Shown here: piece by piece, positions 24,990-34,100 of the stretch | Numbering within the stretch: position 1 is the first letter of the stretch | Layout of the letters: every line of letters begins with the position of its first letter | NCBI GenBank assembly: GCA_964642165.1 | Contig: CAZXOC010000015.1 | Coordinates: 1 to 45,443, forward strand | Reading direction: 5' to 3' | Length of the DNA: 45,443 nt | From: CAYRVX01 sp964642165 | GTDB lineage: Bacteria; Planctomycetota; Phycisphaerae; SM23-33 | Translations under genes and position numbers: made by a program | The notes under the pieces: model-generated | Database searches by the model: none | Told to the model about the DNA's origin: nothing | What the model saw: only the letters and a program-made list of their open reading frames with translations

Positions 24990-25703
24990 ATGAGATTGCG
25001 CTCGACGGTGATCGTTCTAGTGTTCGCAGGGCTCTGCGCGGCCTGCCTGGCACAGGCCGGGGACGTGCCCACCACTCAACCCGCCGCCACCCAGCCCGCC
25101 GCCGGGGGCCCGCCCAAGCCCAACGTCGTCCCGCTCCAGTGGGAGTTCACCGTCGAACTGGACCGCCTCCGCGCGATCCCCGTTCGCCTTCAGGGCCAGA
25201 AGGAAGACCAGTTGTTCTGGTACCTTCGCTATACCGTGATCAACCGCTCCGACGCCGACCACTTCTTCGTGCCGGAGTTCGTCCTCTACACCAACACGGG
25301 GCAGTTGGTCCGCGCCGGCAGGAAGGTCCCCACGGCCGTCTTCTACGCCATCAAGAAGCTCCACAACGACCCCATGCTCAAGACGCAGACGTCGATGACT
25401 CGCAAGATCCTCCTCGGCGAGGACAACGCCAAGAGCGGCGTGGCGATCTGGCCCGACTTCGACGCCAGGGCCGGCACGGTGGACATCTTCATCGCCGGCC
25501 TCAGCGGCGAGACCAAGGCCATCGAGCTGCCCAAGCCCGTCCAGGTCGTCGAAACGGACTGGAAGGGCAACAAGCGGACGGTCACCAAGACGCGGCTGCT
25601 GCTGAGCAAGACGCGGCACCTGCGGTACAGCATTCCCGGGGAGAAGTCCGGCCGCCGGAAGGTCGTCCCCAAGCTCGTCAAGAAGCAGTGGGTCTTGCGG
25701 TAG
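24990..25703 (+). CDS. Secreted hypothetical protein
   Basis: A 237-residue protein with a clear signal peptide (MRLRSTVIVLVFAGLCAACLAQAG); the Ala-Ala-Cys may also be a lipobox. A Thr/Pro/Ala-rich linker follows (TTQPAATQPAAGG), then a compact domain starting VVPLQWEFTVELDRLRAI. It is predicted to be mostly beta strand (FWYLRYTVINRSDADHFFVPEF and FIAGLSGETKAIELP). I do not recognise the family. The sequence looks like an extracytoplasmic immunoglobulin- or lipocalin-like fold, but this is a guess. An AGGAG lies upstream of the ATG. It is separated from rpmA by a promoter. Confidence 0.8.
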   Translation: MRLRSTVIVLVFAGLCAACLAQAGDVPTTQPAATQPAAGGPPKPNVVPLQWEFTVELDRLRAIPVRLQGQKEDQLFWYLRYTVINRSDADHFFVPEFVLYTNTGQLVRAGRKVPTAVFYAIKKLHNDPMLKTQTSMTRKILLGEDNAKSGVAIWPDFDARAGTVDIFIAGLSGETKAIELPKPVQVVETDWKGNKRTVTKTRLLLSKTRHLRYSIPGEKSGRRKVVPKLVKKQWVLR

Positions 25704-25819
25704 CGACGCCGAGCCGCCCGGGCGTGCCGGGCGTCCCCACGCCAGGCCGGCGCACGTGAGAGAGCACTTCCGGGGTCGTTCCTGTCTCCAGTCTCCCGGC
25801 GATTCCGCGCCGAGCGGGA

Positions 25820-25848
25820 TTGACACGGCCGGAGGGGGATAGTATGGT
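25820..25848 (+). promoter_or_regulatory. Sigma-70-type promoter of rpmA
   Basis: TTGACA (25820-25825), a perfect -35, is followed after 17 bases by TATGGT (25843-25848), four of six. The start would be near 25855, giving a leader of about 70 bases before rpmA. Confidence 0.7.
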
Positions 25849-25923
25849 ACGGGACTTGAGCTTCGAAGGCTTTCAAGACCCACCCAGCCCCGGCCCGGCC
25901 GGGGAAGGACAGGGAGTTGTCAG

Positions 25924-26157
25924 ATGGCACACAAGAAGGGACAAGGCTCGACGCGGAACGGGCGGGACAGCAACGCCAAGCGCCGCGGCGTGAAGCTCTT
26001 CGGCGGGCAGGCGGTGCGGACCGGCGGCATCATCGTGCGTCAGTGCGGCACGCCCCTCAAGCCGGGGCGCAACGTCGGACGCGGGCGCGACGATACGCTG
26101 TTCGCGCTGAAGGACGGCTCGGTCGCCTTCCGCGGCCGCTTCGTGGACGTGGTCTGA
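25924..26157 (+). CDS. rpmA: 50S ribosomal protein bL27
   Basis: A 77-residue ribosomal protein. The N-terminus MAHKKGQGSTRNGRDSNAKR is the classic bL27 start that reaches the peptidyl transferase centre, followed by GVKLFGGQAVRTGGIIVRQ and the RGRDDTLFALKDG segment. The usual partner rplU (bL21) is not immediately upstream. It has its own promoter and terminator. Confidence 0.97.
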   Translation: MAHKKGQGSTRNGRDSNAKRRGVKLFGGQAVRTGGIIVRQCGTPLKPGRNVGRGRDDTLFALKDGSVAFRGRFVDVV

Positions 26158-26216
26158 CGGGACGGACCGACCCCCGACGGGCGGATCGGTCGTCCGCGCG
26201 TTGACTCGACAGGACC

Positions 26217-26252
26217 CGAGGATGGCCCGCTCGCCGTGCCATCCTCGTTTTT
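26217..26252 (+). terminator. Intrinsic terminator after rpmA
   Basis: Perfect ten-base arms CGAGGATGGC and GCCATCCTCG (26217-26226 and 26238-26247) flank an 11-base loop and are followed by five T. It lies 60 bases after rpmA and 90 bases before obg. It separates the two genes, or lets some transcripts read through. Confidence 0.88.
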
Positions 26253-26340
26253 CGGCGCCCTTGCCGGCGGCCGCGGTGCCTCGGCCAAGGGACGCCGCTG
26301 ACACAGCGCGATGGAACAGCACGGCCCGGCCAACAAGGCG

Positions 26341-27345
26341 ATGTTCGTCGACGAGGTCGAGATCTACGCCATGGCCGGCGGGGGGGGCAACGGGTGCGTC
26401 GCGTTCCGGCGGGAGAAGTACGTGCCTCATGGCGGCCCGGCCGGGGGCGACGGCGGCGACGGCGGCAGCGTCTACCTCCAGGCCGACGAGTCCCTCACGA
26501 CGCTCCAGCACCTGGCCGGCAAGCACCACTGGCGCGCCGGGCGCGGCGGACACGGGGAAGGCAAGGACCGCCACGGCCGCAACGGCCGCAACGTCACCGT
26601 CCGCGTCCCCCCCGGCACGATCATCTACGACGCGGACCTCGAACTGCTGCTGAAGGACCTCGCCGAGCCGGACGACGTCGTCTGCGTCGCCGCCGGCGGC
26701 AAGGGCGGGCGGGGCAACACGCACTTCAAGAGCCCCACCCACCAGGCGCCGCGCACCGCCGAGCCGGGCGAGCCCGGCCAGCAGCGCCTGCTTCGCCTGG
26801 AGCTCAAGCTCATCGCCGACGCCGGGCTCGTCGGCAAGCCCAACGCCGGCAAGAGCACGCTGCTGTCGCGCCTGTCGAAGGCCCGCCCCAAAATCGCCGA
26901 CTACCCCTTCACCACGCTCCATCCCTACCTGGGCATCGTGGAGATGCCCCACTTCCGGCGGTTCGTGCTGGCCGACATCCCCGGGCTCATCGAGGGCGCC
27001 CACGAGGGCCACGGCCTCGGCGACGCCTTCCTGCGGCACATCGAGCGAACGAGGATCCTCGTGCACATGCTCGACGTCGGCACGGACGACGGCGACCCGG
27101 CCGACAGCTATCACGCCATCCGGGACGAACTGAAGCAGTACTCCCCCTCCCTCGGGGAGAAGCGCGAGATCGTCGTGGCCAACAAGATGGACCTGACCGG
27201 CGCCGAGGACAACCTCCGCCGCTTGCGGGATCGGCTGGGGCAGGAGGTCGTGGCGATCAGCGCCGTGACCGGGCGCGGGCTCGACCGGCTGACCGAGCGG
27301 ATCTGGCAGGCCGTCCAGGATGAGAAGCGATCGCAGCAGGGCTGA
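26341..27345 (+). CDS. obgE: Obg family GTPase
   Basis: A 334-residue GTPase for ribosome assembly and growth control. The Gly-rich Obg fold is at the N-terminus (MFVDEVEIYAMAGGGGNGC, then GGPAGGDGGDGGSVYL and GGKGGRGN). The GTPase domain has G1 GKPNAGKST, a G2 PFTTLHP, G3 DIPGLIEGA and G4 NKMDL. I start at 26341, where the family normally begins; an in-frame ATG ten codons upstream is possible, and neither has a clear ribosome site. It starts a unit with coaX four bases after its stop. Confidence 0.95.
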   Translation: MFVDEVEIYAMAGGGGNGCVAFRREKYVPHGGPAGGDGGDGGSVYLQADESLTTLQHLAGKHHWRAGRGGHGEGKDRHGRNGRNVTVRVPPGTIIYDADLELLLKDLAEPDDVVCVAAGGKGGRGNTHFKSPTHQAPRTAEPGEPGQQRLLRLELKLIADAGLVGKPNAGKSTLLSRLSKARPKIADYPFTTLHPYLGIVEMPHFRRFVLADIPGLIEGAHEGHGLGDAFLRHIERTRILVHMLDVGTDDGDPADSYHAIRDELKQYSPSLGEKREIVVANKMDLTGAEDNLRRLRDRLGQEVVAISAVTGRGLDRLTERIWQAVQDEKRSQQG

Positions 27346-27348
27346 ACG

Positions 27349-28131
27349 ATGAAGAGCATCCACGAGATCCCCCACGTGCTGGCCTGCGACGTGGGCAACA
27401 GCGCGGTGCATTTCGCCCACGTCCGCGGCGAGGACGTCACGGCGCTCCAGACGGCGCGCGTCGGCGAGCTGCGGCAGCTCGGCGGGCGCCTGGCCGAACT
27501 CTGGCAGCAGATCCCCAAGCCGAAGAAGCTGGTGGCGTGCAGCGTCCACCCCGCGGCGCTGAAGGCCCTGGAGGCCGTCGCCGCCGAGGCCATCCAGGAG
27601 GACGTGCTGCTCGTCGGGCGCGACCTGCCCCTGCCCATCGAGACGGACCTGCCCCACCCCGGGTCCATCGGCGTGGACCGCCTGTGTGCCGCCGTCGCGG
27701 CCTACGACCGACTCGGGACCGCCTGCGTCGTGGCGGACTTCGGCACGGCCATCACCATCGACTGCGTCAGCGACCGGGGCGTCTTCCTGGGCGGGGCGAT
27801 CCTGCCGGGGCTGGGCATGGCCGCCGACAGCCTCCACGAGCGGACCGCCCAACTGCCGCGCGTGGAGATCGCCAAGCCGGACGGCGTCTTCGGCAAGGAC
27901 ACGCAGCAGGCCATTGTCCGCGGCATCCTCGCCACGGCCCGGGGGGCGCTTCGGGAGCTGGTGGAGGCCTACGCCACGGAGCTGGGGCATTGGCCCATCG
28001 TCATCCTCACCGGCGGCGACGCCCACCTGGTCTGCGACGACCCCAACGAGGGCGAGCTGGTCCAGGCCATCGTGCCGGACCTCGCCATCCGCGGCGCGGC
28101 GCTGGCCTACTACAACTCCCTGCTGCCGTGA
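27349..28131 (+). CDS. coaX: Type III pantothenate kinase
   Basis: A 260-residue CoaX-type kinase that catalyses the first step of coenzyme A synthesis (pantothenate plus ATP). The ASKHA-fold phosphate motif is ACDVGNS (Asp14). GSIGVDRLCAA and VVADFGTAITIDCV are the conserved substrate and metal motifs, and GGAILPGLGMAADSLHERTAQLP follows. Its stop overlaps the GTG of the next gene (GTGA), so it is co-translated with the MnmE-like gene. Confidence 0.96.
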   Translation: MKSIHEIPHVLACDVGNSAVHFAHVRGEDVTALQTARVGELRQLGGRLAELWQQIPKPKKLVACSVHPAALKALEAVAAEAIQEDVLLVGRDLPLPIETDLPHPGSIGVDRLCAAVAAYDRLGTACVVADFGTAITIDCVSDRGVFLGGAILPGLGMAADSLHERTAQLPRVEIAKPDGVFGKDTQQAIVRGILATARGALRELVEAYATELGHWPIVILTGGDAHLVCDDPNEGELVQAIVPDLAIRGAALAYYNSLLP

Positions 28132-29276
28132 GCCACCAAGTCCCAACCACCGTAGCCGTGCAGACCCCGCCCGGGCGCGGCGGCATCGCGGTGCTGTGGC
28201 TTTCCGGCCCGCGGGCCGGCGAGATCCTCGACCGCGCCTTCCGCCCGCTTCGGGCGCACGCCCACGCGGGCGACGAGGCGCTGCGGCTCGGTCACCTCGT
28301 CGACGGCCGGCGCGTGATCGACGAGGCCGTGGTCGCTCGCCGGGGCGAGTCGGTGGAGATCAGCATCCACGGCGGCCCGGCCGTCGCGACGGCCGTACTG
28401 CACCTGCTCCGCCGGCTCGGGGCCGAGGTGCTGCCCGCCCCGGCCGCCGCGCCGGAGAGCTTCCCGACGGCCCACCCGAACGGCGGCAATCCCACCATCG
28501 GGCGCGAGCTGCTGGAGGCCCTGCCGCGGGCACGCAGCCCGCGCGTCGTGGCGGCGCTGAGCCGGCAGTGGTCCGCGGGCCTGAGCGAGCTGGCCCGGCA
28601 GGTGCTCGACGGCCCCGCCGCGGCCGAACCCGCACCGCTCCGCGCCGCCGCCGGACGCCTGGCCGCCATGCAGCGGGCGATCCAGCCCGCGGAGGTCGTC
28701 CTCGCCGGGCCGCCCAACGCCGGCAAGAGCACGCTCGCCAACGCCCTCGTCGGCCGCCAGGTCAGCCTCGTCCACGACGCCGCCGGCACCACGCGCGACT
28801 GGGTCCGCGAACTGGCCCTGCTGGACGGCCTGCCCGTCTGGGTGACGGACACGGCCGGGCTGTGGGAAACGCCCGACCCCGCGAGCATCGACGCCGAGGC
28901 CGTCCGCCGCGCCCGGCGGCGCATCCAGCGGGCCGACCTGGTCCTGCTCCTGGGCGCGGGTGAGCCCAGCGAAGCGCCCGCGTGGCTCGCCCGGGACCCC
29001 GGCGGCGTCCTCCACGTCGCGACCCAGACCGACGTCGCGCCGCCCTTCGCCGGCGCCGACGCCGGCGTCTGCGCCCTCACCGGCGCCGGCCTGGACGCCC
29101 TCGCGCAGCGCGTCCTCGCCGCGTTGGGCCTGGCCGACTTCGATCCCGCCGCCCCGGCCGCCTTCACCCGGCGCCAGGCCGACCTGCTCCTTCGGGCCGC
29201 CGGTGCCCTCGACTCCGCCCGCGCCGACCTGGCCCGCGCCGCGCTGCGCGAGCTTCTCGCCGGCCCGGGACGGTAG
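28128..29276 (+). CDS. MnmE/TrmE-like GTPase lacking the catalytic C-terminus
   Basis: A 382-residue GTPase starting with GTG at 28128. The N-terminal part has the TrmE folate-binding domain features (TPPGRGGIAVLWLSGPRA, SVEISIHGGPAVA). The GTPase has G1 GPPNAGKST (194-202), AGTTRD (219-224) and G3 DTAG (241-244). G4 is TQTD (299-302) instead of NKxD. The C-terminus ends without the conserved Cys-x-Gly-Lys that MnmE needs for wobble-uridine modification, and the protein is about 70 residues short. It may be a specialised paralogue with altered nucleotide choice. A full-length mnmE elsewhere in the genome would support that. Confidence 0.85.
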   Translation: MSHQVPTTVAVQTPPGRGGIAVLWLSGPRAGEILDRAFRPLRAHAHAGDEALRLGHLVDGRRVIDEAVVARRGESVEISIHGGPAVATAVLHLLRRLGAEVLPAPAAAPESFPTAHPNGGNPTIGRELLEALPRARSPRVVAALSRQWSAGLSELARQVLDGPAAAEPAPLRAAAGRLAAMQRAIQPAEVVLAGPPNAGKSTLANALVGRQVSLVHDAAGTTRDWVRELALLDGLPVWVTDTAGLWETPDPASIDAEAVRRARRRIQRADLVLLLGAGEPSEAPAWLARDPGGVLHVATQTDVAPPFAGADAGVCALTGAGLDALAQRVLAALGLADFDPAAPAAFTRRQADLLLRAAGALDSARADLARAALRELLAGPGR

Positions 29277-29393
29277 CTCGGCGGAGGCCGGCTGCGCCGC
29301 CGGACCTGCCGGCCGGTTGTCTCCAGGCGCTTCCCCGGCTCCGACCGATACAATAAGGGGTGGGAGCTTCTCATCACGGACGAGGGCACGGCC

Positions 29394-30377
29394 ATGAAGC
29401 GAACGGCAGCATCGATCCTGCTTGCGGCAGCAGCGCTGGCAGCGGCGGGGCAGCGGCGGGCCTCGGCGAAGGTGCGGACGGTGACGATCCCCTACATGGA
29501 CGGGACGGCCGTCATGGAGGGGTACGTCGCCTACGATGACGCCCTGCGAGGCAGGCGGCCGGGCGTGATCGTCTTCCCCGAGTGGTGGGGGCCGAACGAC
29601 TACGCGAAGCGGCGTGCCCGGCAGCTCGCCTCGCTGGGCTACGTCGCCCTGGTGGCGGACGTGTACGGCAAGGGCGTCCGGCCGCGCACGACGGAGGCGG
29701 CGGCCAGGCTCGCCGCGGCGTACAAGAAGGACCGGGCGCTGCTGCGGCGCCGCGCGGCGGCGGCGCTCCGCGCGCTGAAGGGCCAACACCTCGTGGACGC
29801 CGGGAAGGTCGCGGCCGTCGGCTACTGCTTCGGCGGCACGTGCGCGTTGGAGCTGGCGCGAAGCGGCGCGGACGTGAAGGCCGTCGTGAGCTTCCACGGC
29901 GGGCTGTCGACGACCCACCCGGCCCGGCCAGGCCAGGTCCGCGCCAAGGTCCTCGTCCTGCACGGGGCGGACGACCCGTTCGTGCCGCCGGCGGAGGTGG
30001 CCGCCTTCCAGCGCGAGATGCGCGCCGCCCGGGCGGACTGGCAGATGCACAGCTACGGCGGGGCGGTGCACTCGTTCACGAACCCGGCGGCCGGCAGGGA
30101 CCCGTCACGCGGCGCGGCCTACAACAAGCGGGCGGCCGAGCGATCCTGGGCGGCCATGAAGGTCTCCCTCGCCGAGGCGATCGGCCTGCCAAGGTGGGAC
30201 GGCGACAGCGGCGGCGGGGCCGGCGCTTTCCTCCAGGACCGGGTCGCCAGGCCGGTCGGCAAGGCCGGCGTGGCGACGGGCAAGGCGGTCGGCAAGGCGG
30301 GCGTGGCCACGGGCAAGGCCGTCAAGAGGGCCGCGACCTGGGTCTGGGACAAGCTCAAGGGCAACGAGGGCAACTGA
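29394..30377 (+). CDS. Secreted dienelactone hydrolase family protein
   Basis: A 327-residue alpha/beta-hydrolase with an N-terminal signal sequence. The family's Glu lies in FPEWWG (63), the nucleophile Cys145 in GYCFGG, the acid at Asp192/193 in HGADDPF and the His at 225 in GGAVHSF. A Gly/Ala/Lys-rich tail of about 45 residues follows, with an 11-residue unit (GKAGVATGKAV) present twice. It ends in an amphipathic ATWVWDKLKG segment. A shorter, diverged copy of this tail lies at 36750-36866. A TACAAT at 29349 may be the -10. It converges on a copy of the uvrD 3' end. Confidence 0.85.
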   Translation: MKRTAASILLAAAALAAAGQRRASAKVRTVTIPYMDGTAVMEGYVAYDDALRGRRPGVIVFPEWWGPNDYAKRRARQLASLGYVALVADVYGKGVRPRTTEAAARLAAAYKKDRALLRRRAAAALRALKGQHLVDAGKVAAVGYCFGGTCALELARSGADVKAVVSFHGGLSTTHPARPGQVRAKVLVLHGADDPFVPPAEVAAFQREMRAARADWQMHSYGGAVHSFTNPAAGRDPSRGAAYNKRAAERSWAAMKVSLAEAIGLPRWDGDSGGGAGAFLQDRVARPVGKAGVATGKAVGKAGVATGKAVKRAATWVWDKLKGNEGN

Positions 30378-30523
30378 ACGGCCGCTTCGCCGGGGTGAGC
30401 GGGCGTCACGGCCAGTCGTCGAGGATCTCCAGGCGGGTGTAGCGGAGGTAGATGGTCTTGTGCCCGGCGTCGTCGAAGAGGACCTCGGCGCGCGTCTGCG
30501 GCCAGTCGTTGCGCAGGGCGAGG
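30228..30523. repeat. Direct repeat, copy A (hydrolase/uvrD 3' junction)
   Basis: This 296-base stretch holds the 3' end of the hydrolase gene and, on the minus strand, the last 38 codons of uvrD. It matches 36750-37006. The part 30401-30523 matches 36884-37006 at 122 of 123 bases. The hydrolase part is more diverged and has an extra 33 bases. Together with copy B it brackets the BlaI/M56 region. Confidence 0.9.
30406..30523 (-). pseudogene. Duplicated 3' end of uvrD
   Basis: The minus-strand frame reads the final 38 codons of UvrD up to the same stop, with one Val-to-Ile change (EVLDDWP becomes EILDDWP). Upstream, the frame continues into unrelated sequence for about 35 codons. It has no helicase domains. 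Confidence 0.85.
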
Positions 30524-30529
30524 GAGAAA

Positions 30530-30590
30530 AGGGCCAGGTTACTTTCTCGCGCTTCGGGTTGCGGACGAGCAGAAGAGTAGCCTAACCCCC
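30530..30590. repeat. Inner short direct repeat, left
   Basis: About 60 bases related to 36681-36740. Both begin AGGGCCAGG, share an identical 19-mer (30556-30574 and 36706-36724) and end in AGCCT-x-ACCCCC. Total identity is roughly 80 percent by eye. It sits just inside copy A, at the left edge of the cargo. Confidence 0.75.
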
Positions 30591-30679
30591 CATCAGGGAG
30601 AATCCCTTCTTCGAAGTACCTATTCATGGGCGTGGCCGGGCCTGCAGCCCGTCACGGAGCCGCCACAGGGAGACATAAA

Positions 30680-30729
30680 AAATTATTACTTTCCTATGGA
30701 CGCGGCTGGGAAGCTGCGCATAATAATTT
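30680..30729. promoter_or_regulatory. Inverted repeat and promoter upstream of the blaI-like gene
   Basis: AAATTATTA (30680-30688) and TAATAATTT (30721-30729) are perfect inverted copies 32 bases apart in an A/T-rich island, rare in this GC-rich window. A possible -10 CATAAT (30719-30724) overlaps the right arm. A weak -35, TGGACG (30697-30702), lies between the arms. This suits an operator for the BlaI-type repressor encoded 75 bases downstream. Confidence 0.55.
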
Positions 30730-30803
30730 AGGCGCATGCGGAACCGGCGCTCCGGCCGAGCGTCGAATCCGCCAGCGAGTCAAACGGGAAAGGCAGGTTG
30801 GCT

Positions 30804-31187
30804 ATGGACTTTCAATCGCAACTCAGCCGGCGGGAACGGCAGATCATGGACATCGTCTACGCCCACGGGGAGGCGTCCATCTCGGACGTGCTGGCCGAGA
30901 TTCCCGATCCCCCCGCTCGCGGGGCCCTGGGCCGTCTGATGACCATCCTGGAAAACAAGGGCCACCTCAAGCACTACCAGAAGGGCCGCGAGTACATCTA
31001 TCAGCCAACCGTCCCTCGCGCCAAGGCCGGGCCGTCGGCCATGCGGCGCGTGGTGGATACGTTCTTTGGCGGCTCGCTTCGCCAGGCGGTCGCCGCCCAT
31101 CTGGCCCAGAAGGACAGCGAAATATCAGATGACGAGCTCAAGCGGCTGGCCAAGCTGATCCGCCAGGCCCGAGGCAAGGGGAGGTAA
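30804..31187 (+). CDS. BlaI/MecI-family transcriptional repressor
   Basis: A 127-residue winged-helix repressor. The start MDFQSQLSRRERQIMDIVY matches the family; ATG 30804 has AAAGGCAGG upstream. The recognition region (SISDVLAEIPDPPARGALGRLMTILENKGHLKH) is followed by REYIYQPTV and a dimerisation tail. Members repress target genes until a partner M56 (BlaR1-type) membrane protein is activated and the repressor is cut. The partner follows two bases after the stop, a standard pairing. Confidence 0.92.
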   Translation: MDFQSQLSRRERQIMDIVYAHGEASISDVLAEIPDPPARGALGRLMTILENKGHLKHYQKGREYIYQPTVPRAKAGPSAMRRVVDTFFGGSLRQAVAAHLAQKDSEISDDELKRLAKLIRQARGKGR

Positions 31188-31189
31188 CG

Positions 31190-34100
31190 ATGAACATCGA
31201 CCTGGACTCACTGCGGCGGCTGGCCTTCGATGCCCTGCCCGTCCTGCTGGATGCGGCCGTCAAGGGCGCCGTGCTGCTGGCCGTGGCCGGCGTTCTCCTG
31301 CTGGCCATGCGCAAGGCGTCAGCCGCCGCGAGGCAGGTGGTGTGGCTCTTGGCGCTGGCGGCATTGATCGCGCTGCCGCTGGCGTCGGCGGCGCTGCCTT
31401 CCTGGGGCGTCCTGCCCGGCTGGGCGAAGATCGAGATGGCGGCTGAGCCGGTGTCCGCCGACGTTGCCGATTCTGCCAGCGCGGAAGCGCCGGCCGAACC
31501 GCTCCGGGGGGCGGATCAGGCCGACATGCAGACTGCACCCCCGGCACCACGCGAGTATGCTGCCGAATCTGGCGCGCCGGTCGCTCCAATCGAAGCGATT
31601 GAACCAGGCCACCAAGCTGCGCCCACCCCGGCCGCAGCAGCCTCGATGGCAAAGCGCGCAGTCGGCTCATCCTGGCGGATGTGGATCATCCCATCGGCCG
31701 TGGCGATCTGGGTGGTCGGGTCGCTGGTGTGCCTGCTGACTTTGGTCTTGGGGCGAATCAGCCTGTGGAGACTGGCGCGGCGATCCAGGCGGATCACCGG
31801 CGGCTCCTGGGCCTCGTTATCTCATCGCGCCGCCCAAGCCGTCGGCCTGCGCAGGCCGGTCACGCTGCTTCAGAGCCGCGACGAACCCATGCCGATGGTC
31901 TGGGGCACGCTGCGGCCGAAGCTGCTGCTGCCGACCGAGGCGGAGGATTGGACGCTCGAGCGCCGCTGGGTGGTGGTGCTGCACGAGCTGGCCCACGCCA
32001 AGCGCCGCGACTGTCTGGCCAAACTCATCGCCCATGTCGCCTGCGCGCTGTACTGGTACAATCCGCTGTGCTGGATCGCCTTCAAGCGGATGCAGCGCGA
32101 AGCCGAGGCCGCCTGCGACGACCTGGTGCTCAACAGCACGGCCGCCCCAGCCGCTGGTAGCATCGGCGTTTCCACTACGAGTGGCCCGGCCTTCCGGCCT
32201 GTGCGCCCCAGCGATTACGCCCAGCACCTGCTGGAGATCGCCAGCGGCCTCAAGAGCGGCATGCTTGCCGCGTACAGTTCAGTCGCCATGGCCCGCAAGG
32301 TCAAGCTCGAAGGCCGGCTGGTGGCCATCCTGGACGCCACGCGCAACCGCCGCGCCCTGACCCGCTTGGGCATCCTCATCGCCGGGGTACTTGTCGCGGC
32401 CGTAGCGCTGCCGCTCGCGGTCGTCAAGGCAGCCGGACAGGACAGTTCGGAAGTGTTCTCTTTAGTCGAACAGCTTGCGAGCCGGGACGAGCACACGTGG
32501 CAGGCGGCCGCCGAACGGCTCAGGAAGATGGGGCCAGCAATTGCCGGACCTGTATCACGGCTGTTTGCTCAGGGCGGTCCTGGCGACGCCCACGCAACGC
32601 AAGTCCTCGAGTCAATGGGCAAGAACGCTGATGTGCAGGCGTTGATGCGAAAGGGCCTCGACTCCGGAAATGTCAACGTCGTTCATTGCTCACTGATCGT
32701 GCTTGGCAAGTCCGGTAACCGGGCGCATGTATCCGCAATTGCACCGCTGCTGGAGAAGAACACCATCGCCGCCAGCATTGCCCTGAGCGAGCTCGGAGGC
32801 GACGAGGCCTTTCAAGCCCTCCTGGCCGTCTTGAACAAGCCGAATATCGAGCCGCGATGGCTAATCGCGAAGCACCTTGCCGGTTTCGGCAGACCCGAGG
32901 CCATCCCGCAAATCAAGAAGGCTTTGGGCAGCTTGACGGGCAAAGACGTCGCCACTGCTCATCGGTACGTCAGAGCCATACACCAGTTGGAACGCAATGG
33001 TTCCCGCCCGGGGCGGAACAGCTTCTCCGGTTTCCACGCGGTTGGCGACCGCGGGTGGCGTCTTCTGGAAGGGATCAGTCTGGACAAGATGGGCAAGGTG
33101 TATGTTCAGCCGTTCCAGCCCAGGGCAACAGCCGAACAGACCCGCGCGGCCGCTTACCAGGCATTGACCGCAAAGGAAGGACTGGACCTGGCATGGGATC
33201 AGTCCCAGGGAAATCGCGTCCTGGCGGTCAACGGGCTGAGATTGGCCCCGTACACGCCGGCCTTGCCGAAGGGGTATGACGTATGGGCTGATGGCGAGCG
33301 GTTCCTTGACCAGAGGTGGTTGGCGAAGATTGTCGAGATCCACAACGCCAAGGATGACGTGTCAGAGGTGAAAGAAGGAGTGCGGGCCTATCCCTTCAAG
33401 GCCGGCGACTACTTCCTGGCACTGCTTCCCGATGGCAGAGCTGGGATCCTCCGCCTTGGCGAGGTCACTACGCAGGCCGAGCATGTCCGCATTCCGATCA
33501 GCCTGAAAGTCTTCGATCCGCTATACAAGGCGATACCCGCAAGCGCCTTTTCTGCTGCAGCCTCTCAAGCGAGTACTCAGCCTGTTGAGCTGCACTACAG
33601 ATCGAGTTCAACATTCTCCGTCGCCGATGCTGGAGTAACCGTCATCCATGTCGCCGCCAACGGCAATCTCCGCACCGGCTGGACGGGGCCACCGAAGGGC
33701 GAGGTAGAGTTCGCCGAGTTTCGCCTGGATGTGGATGCGAATCACCGCGACCATCTCAAGCGCCCACAGGGAGTGCTCATATCCAAGGCGGGAAAATGTA
33801 TTCCTGTCGTGTCACTGCTGCGTGGCGATGTCGCCGCTTGGATAAGGGAGGTGTCCCGGGACGGGAAATCGCAGCCTCGTGTAGGCATTCTGCTTCCTGA
33901 CTCCAACTTCGCCACCGTGGAGAAGGTCTGGCGTGCCCTGCCGGCCGAAGGCAGAGACCGCTGGATTCTCCTGGTTCCGGGAAAGGTGCCCGACCGGCCC
34001 CGTTTGGTGAAACTCGTGGCCGAGAAGAAGAGCGCCGCCAGCAAGCCGACAGATCAACTCACTCGCCTCAGCCGGGAAATGCTGCGCCATAGGCTGCGGA

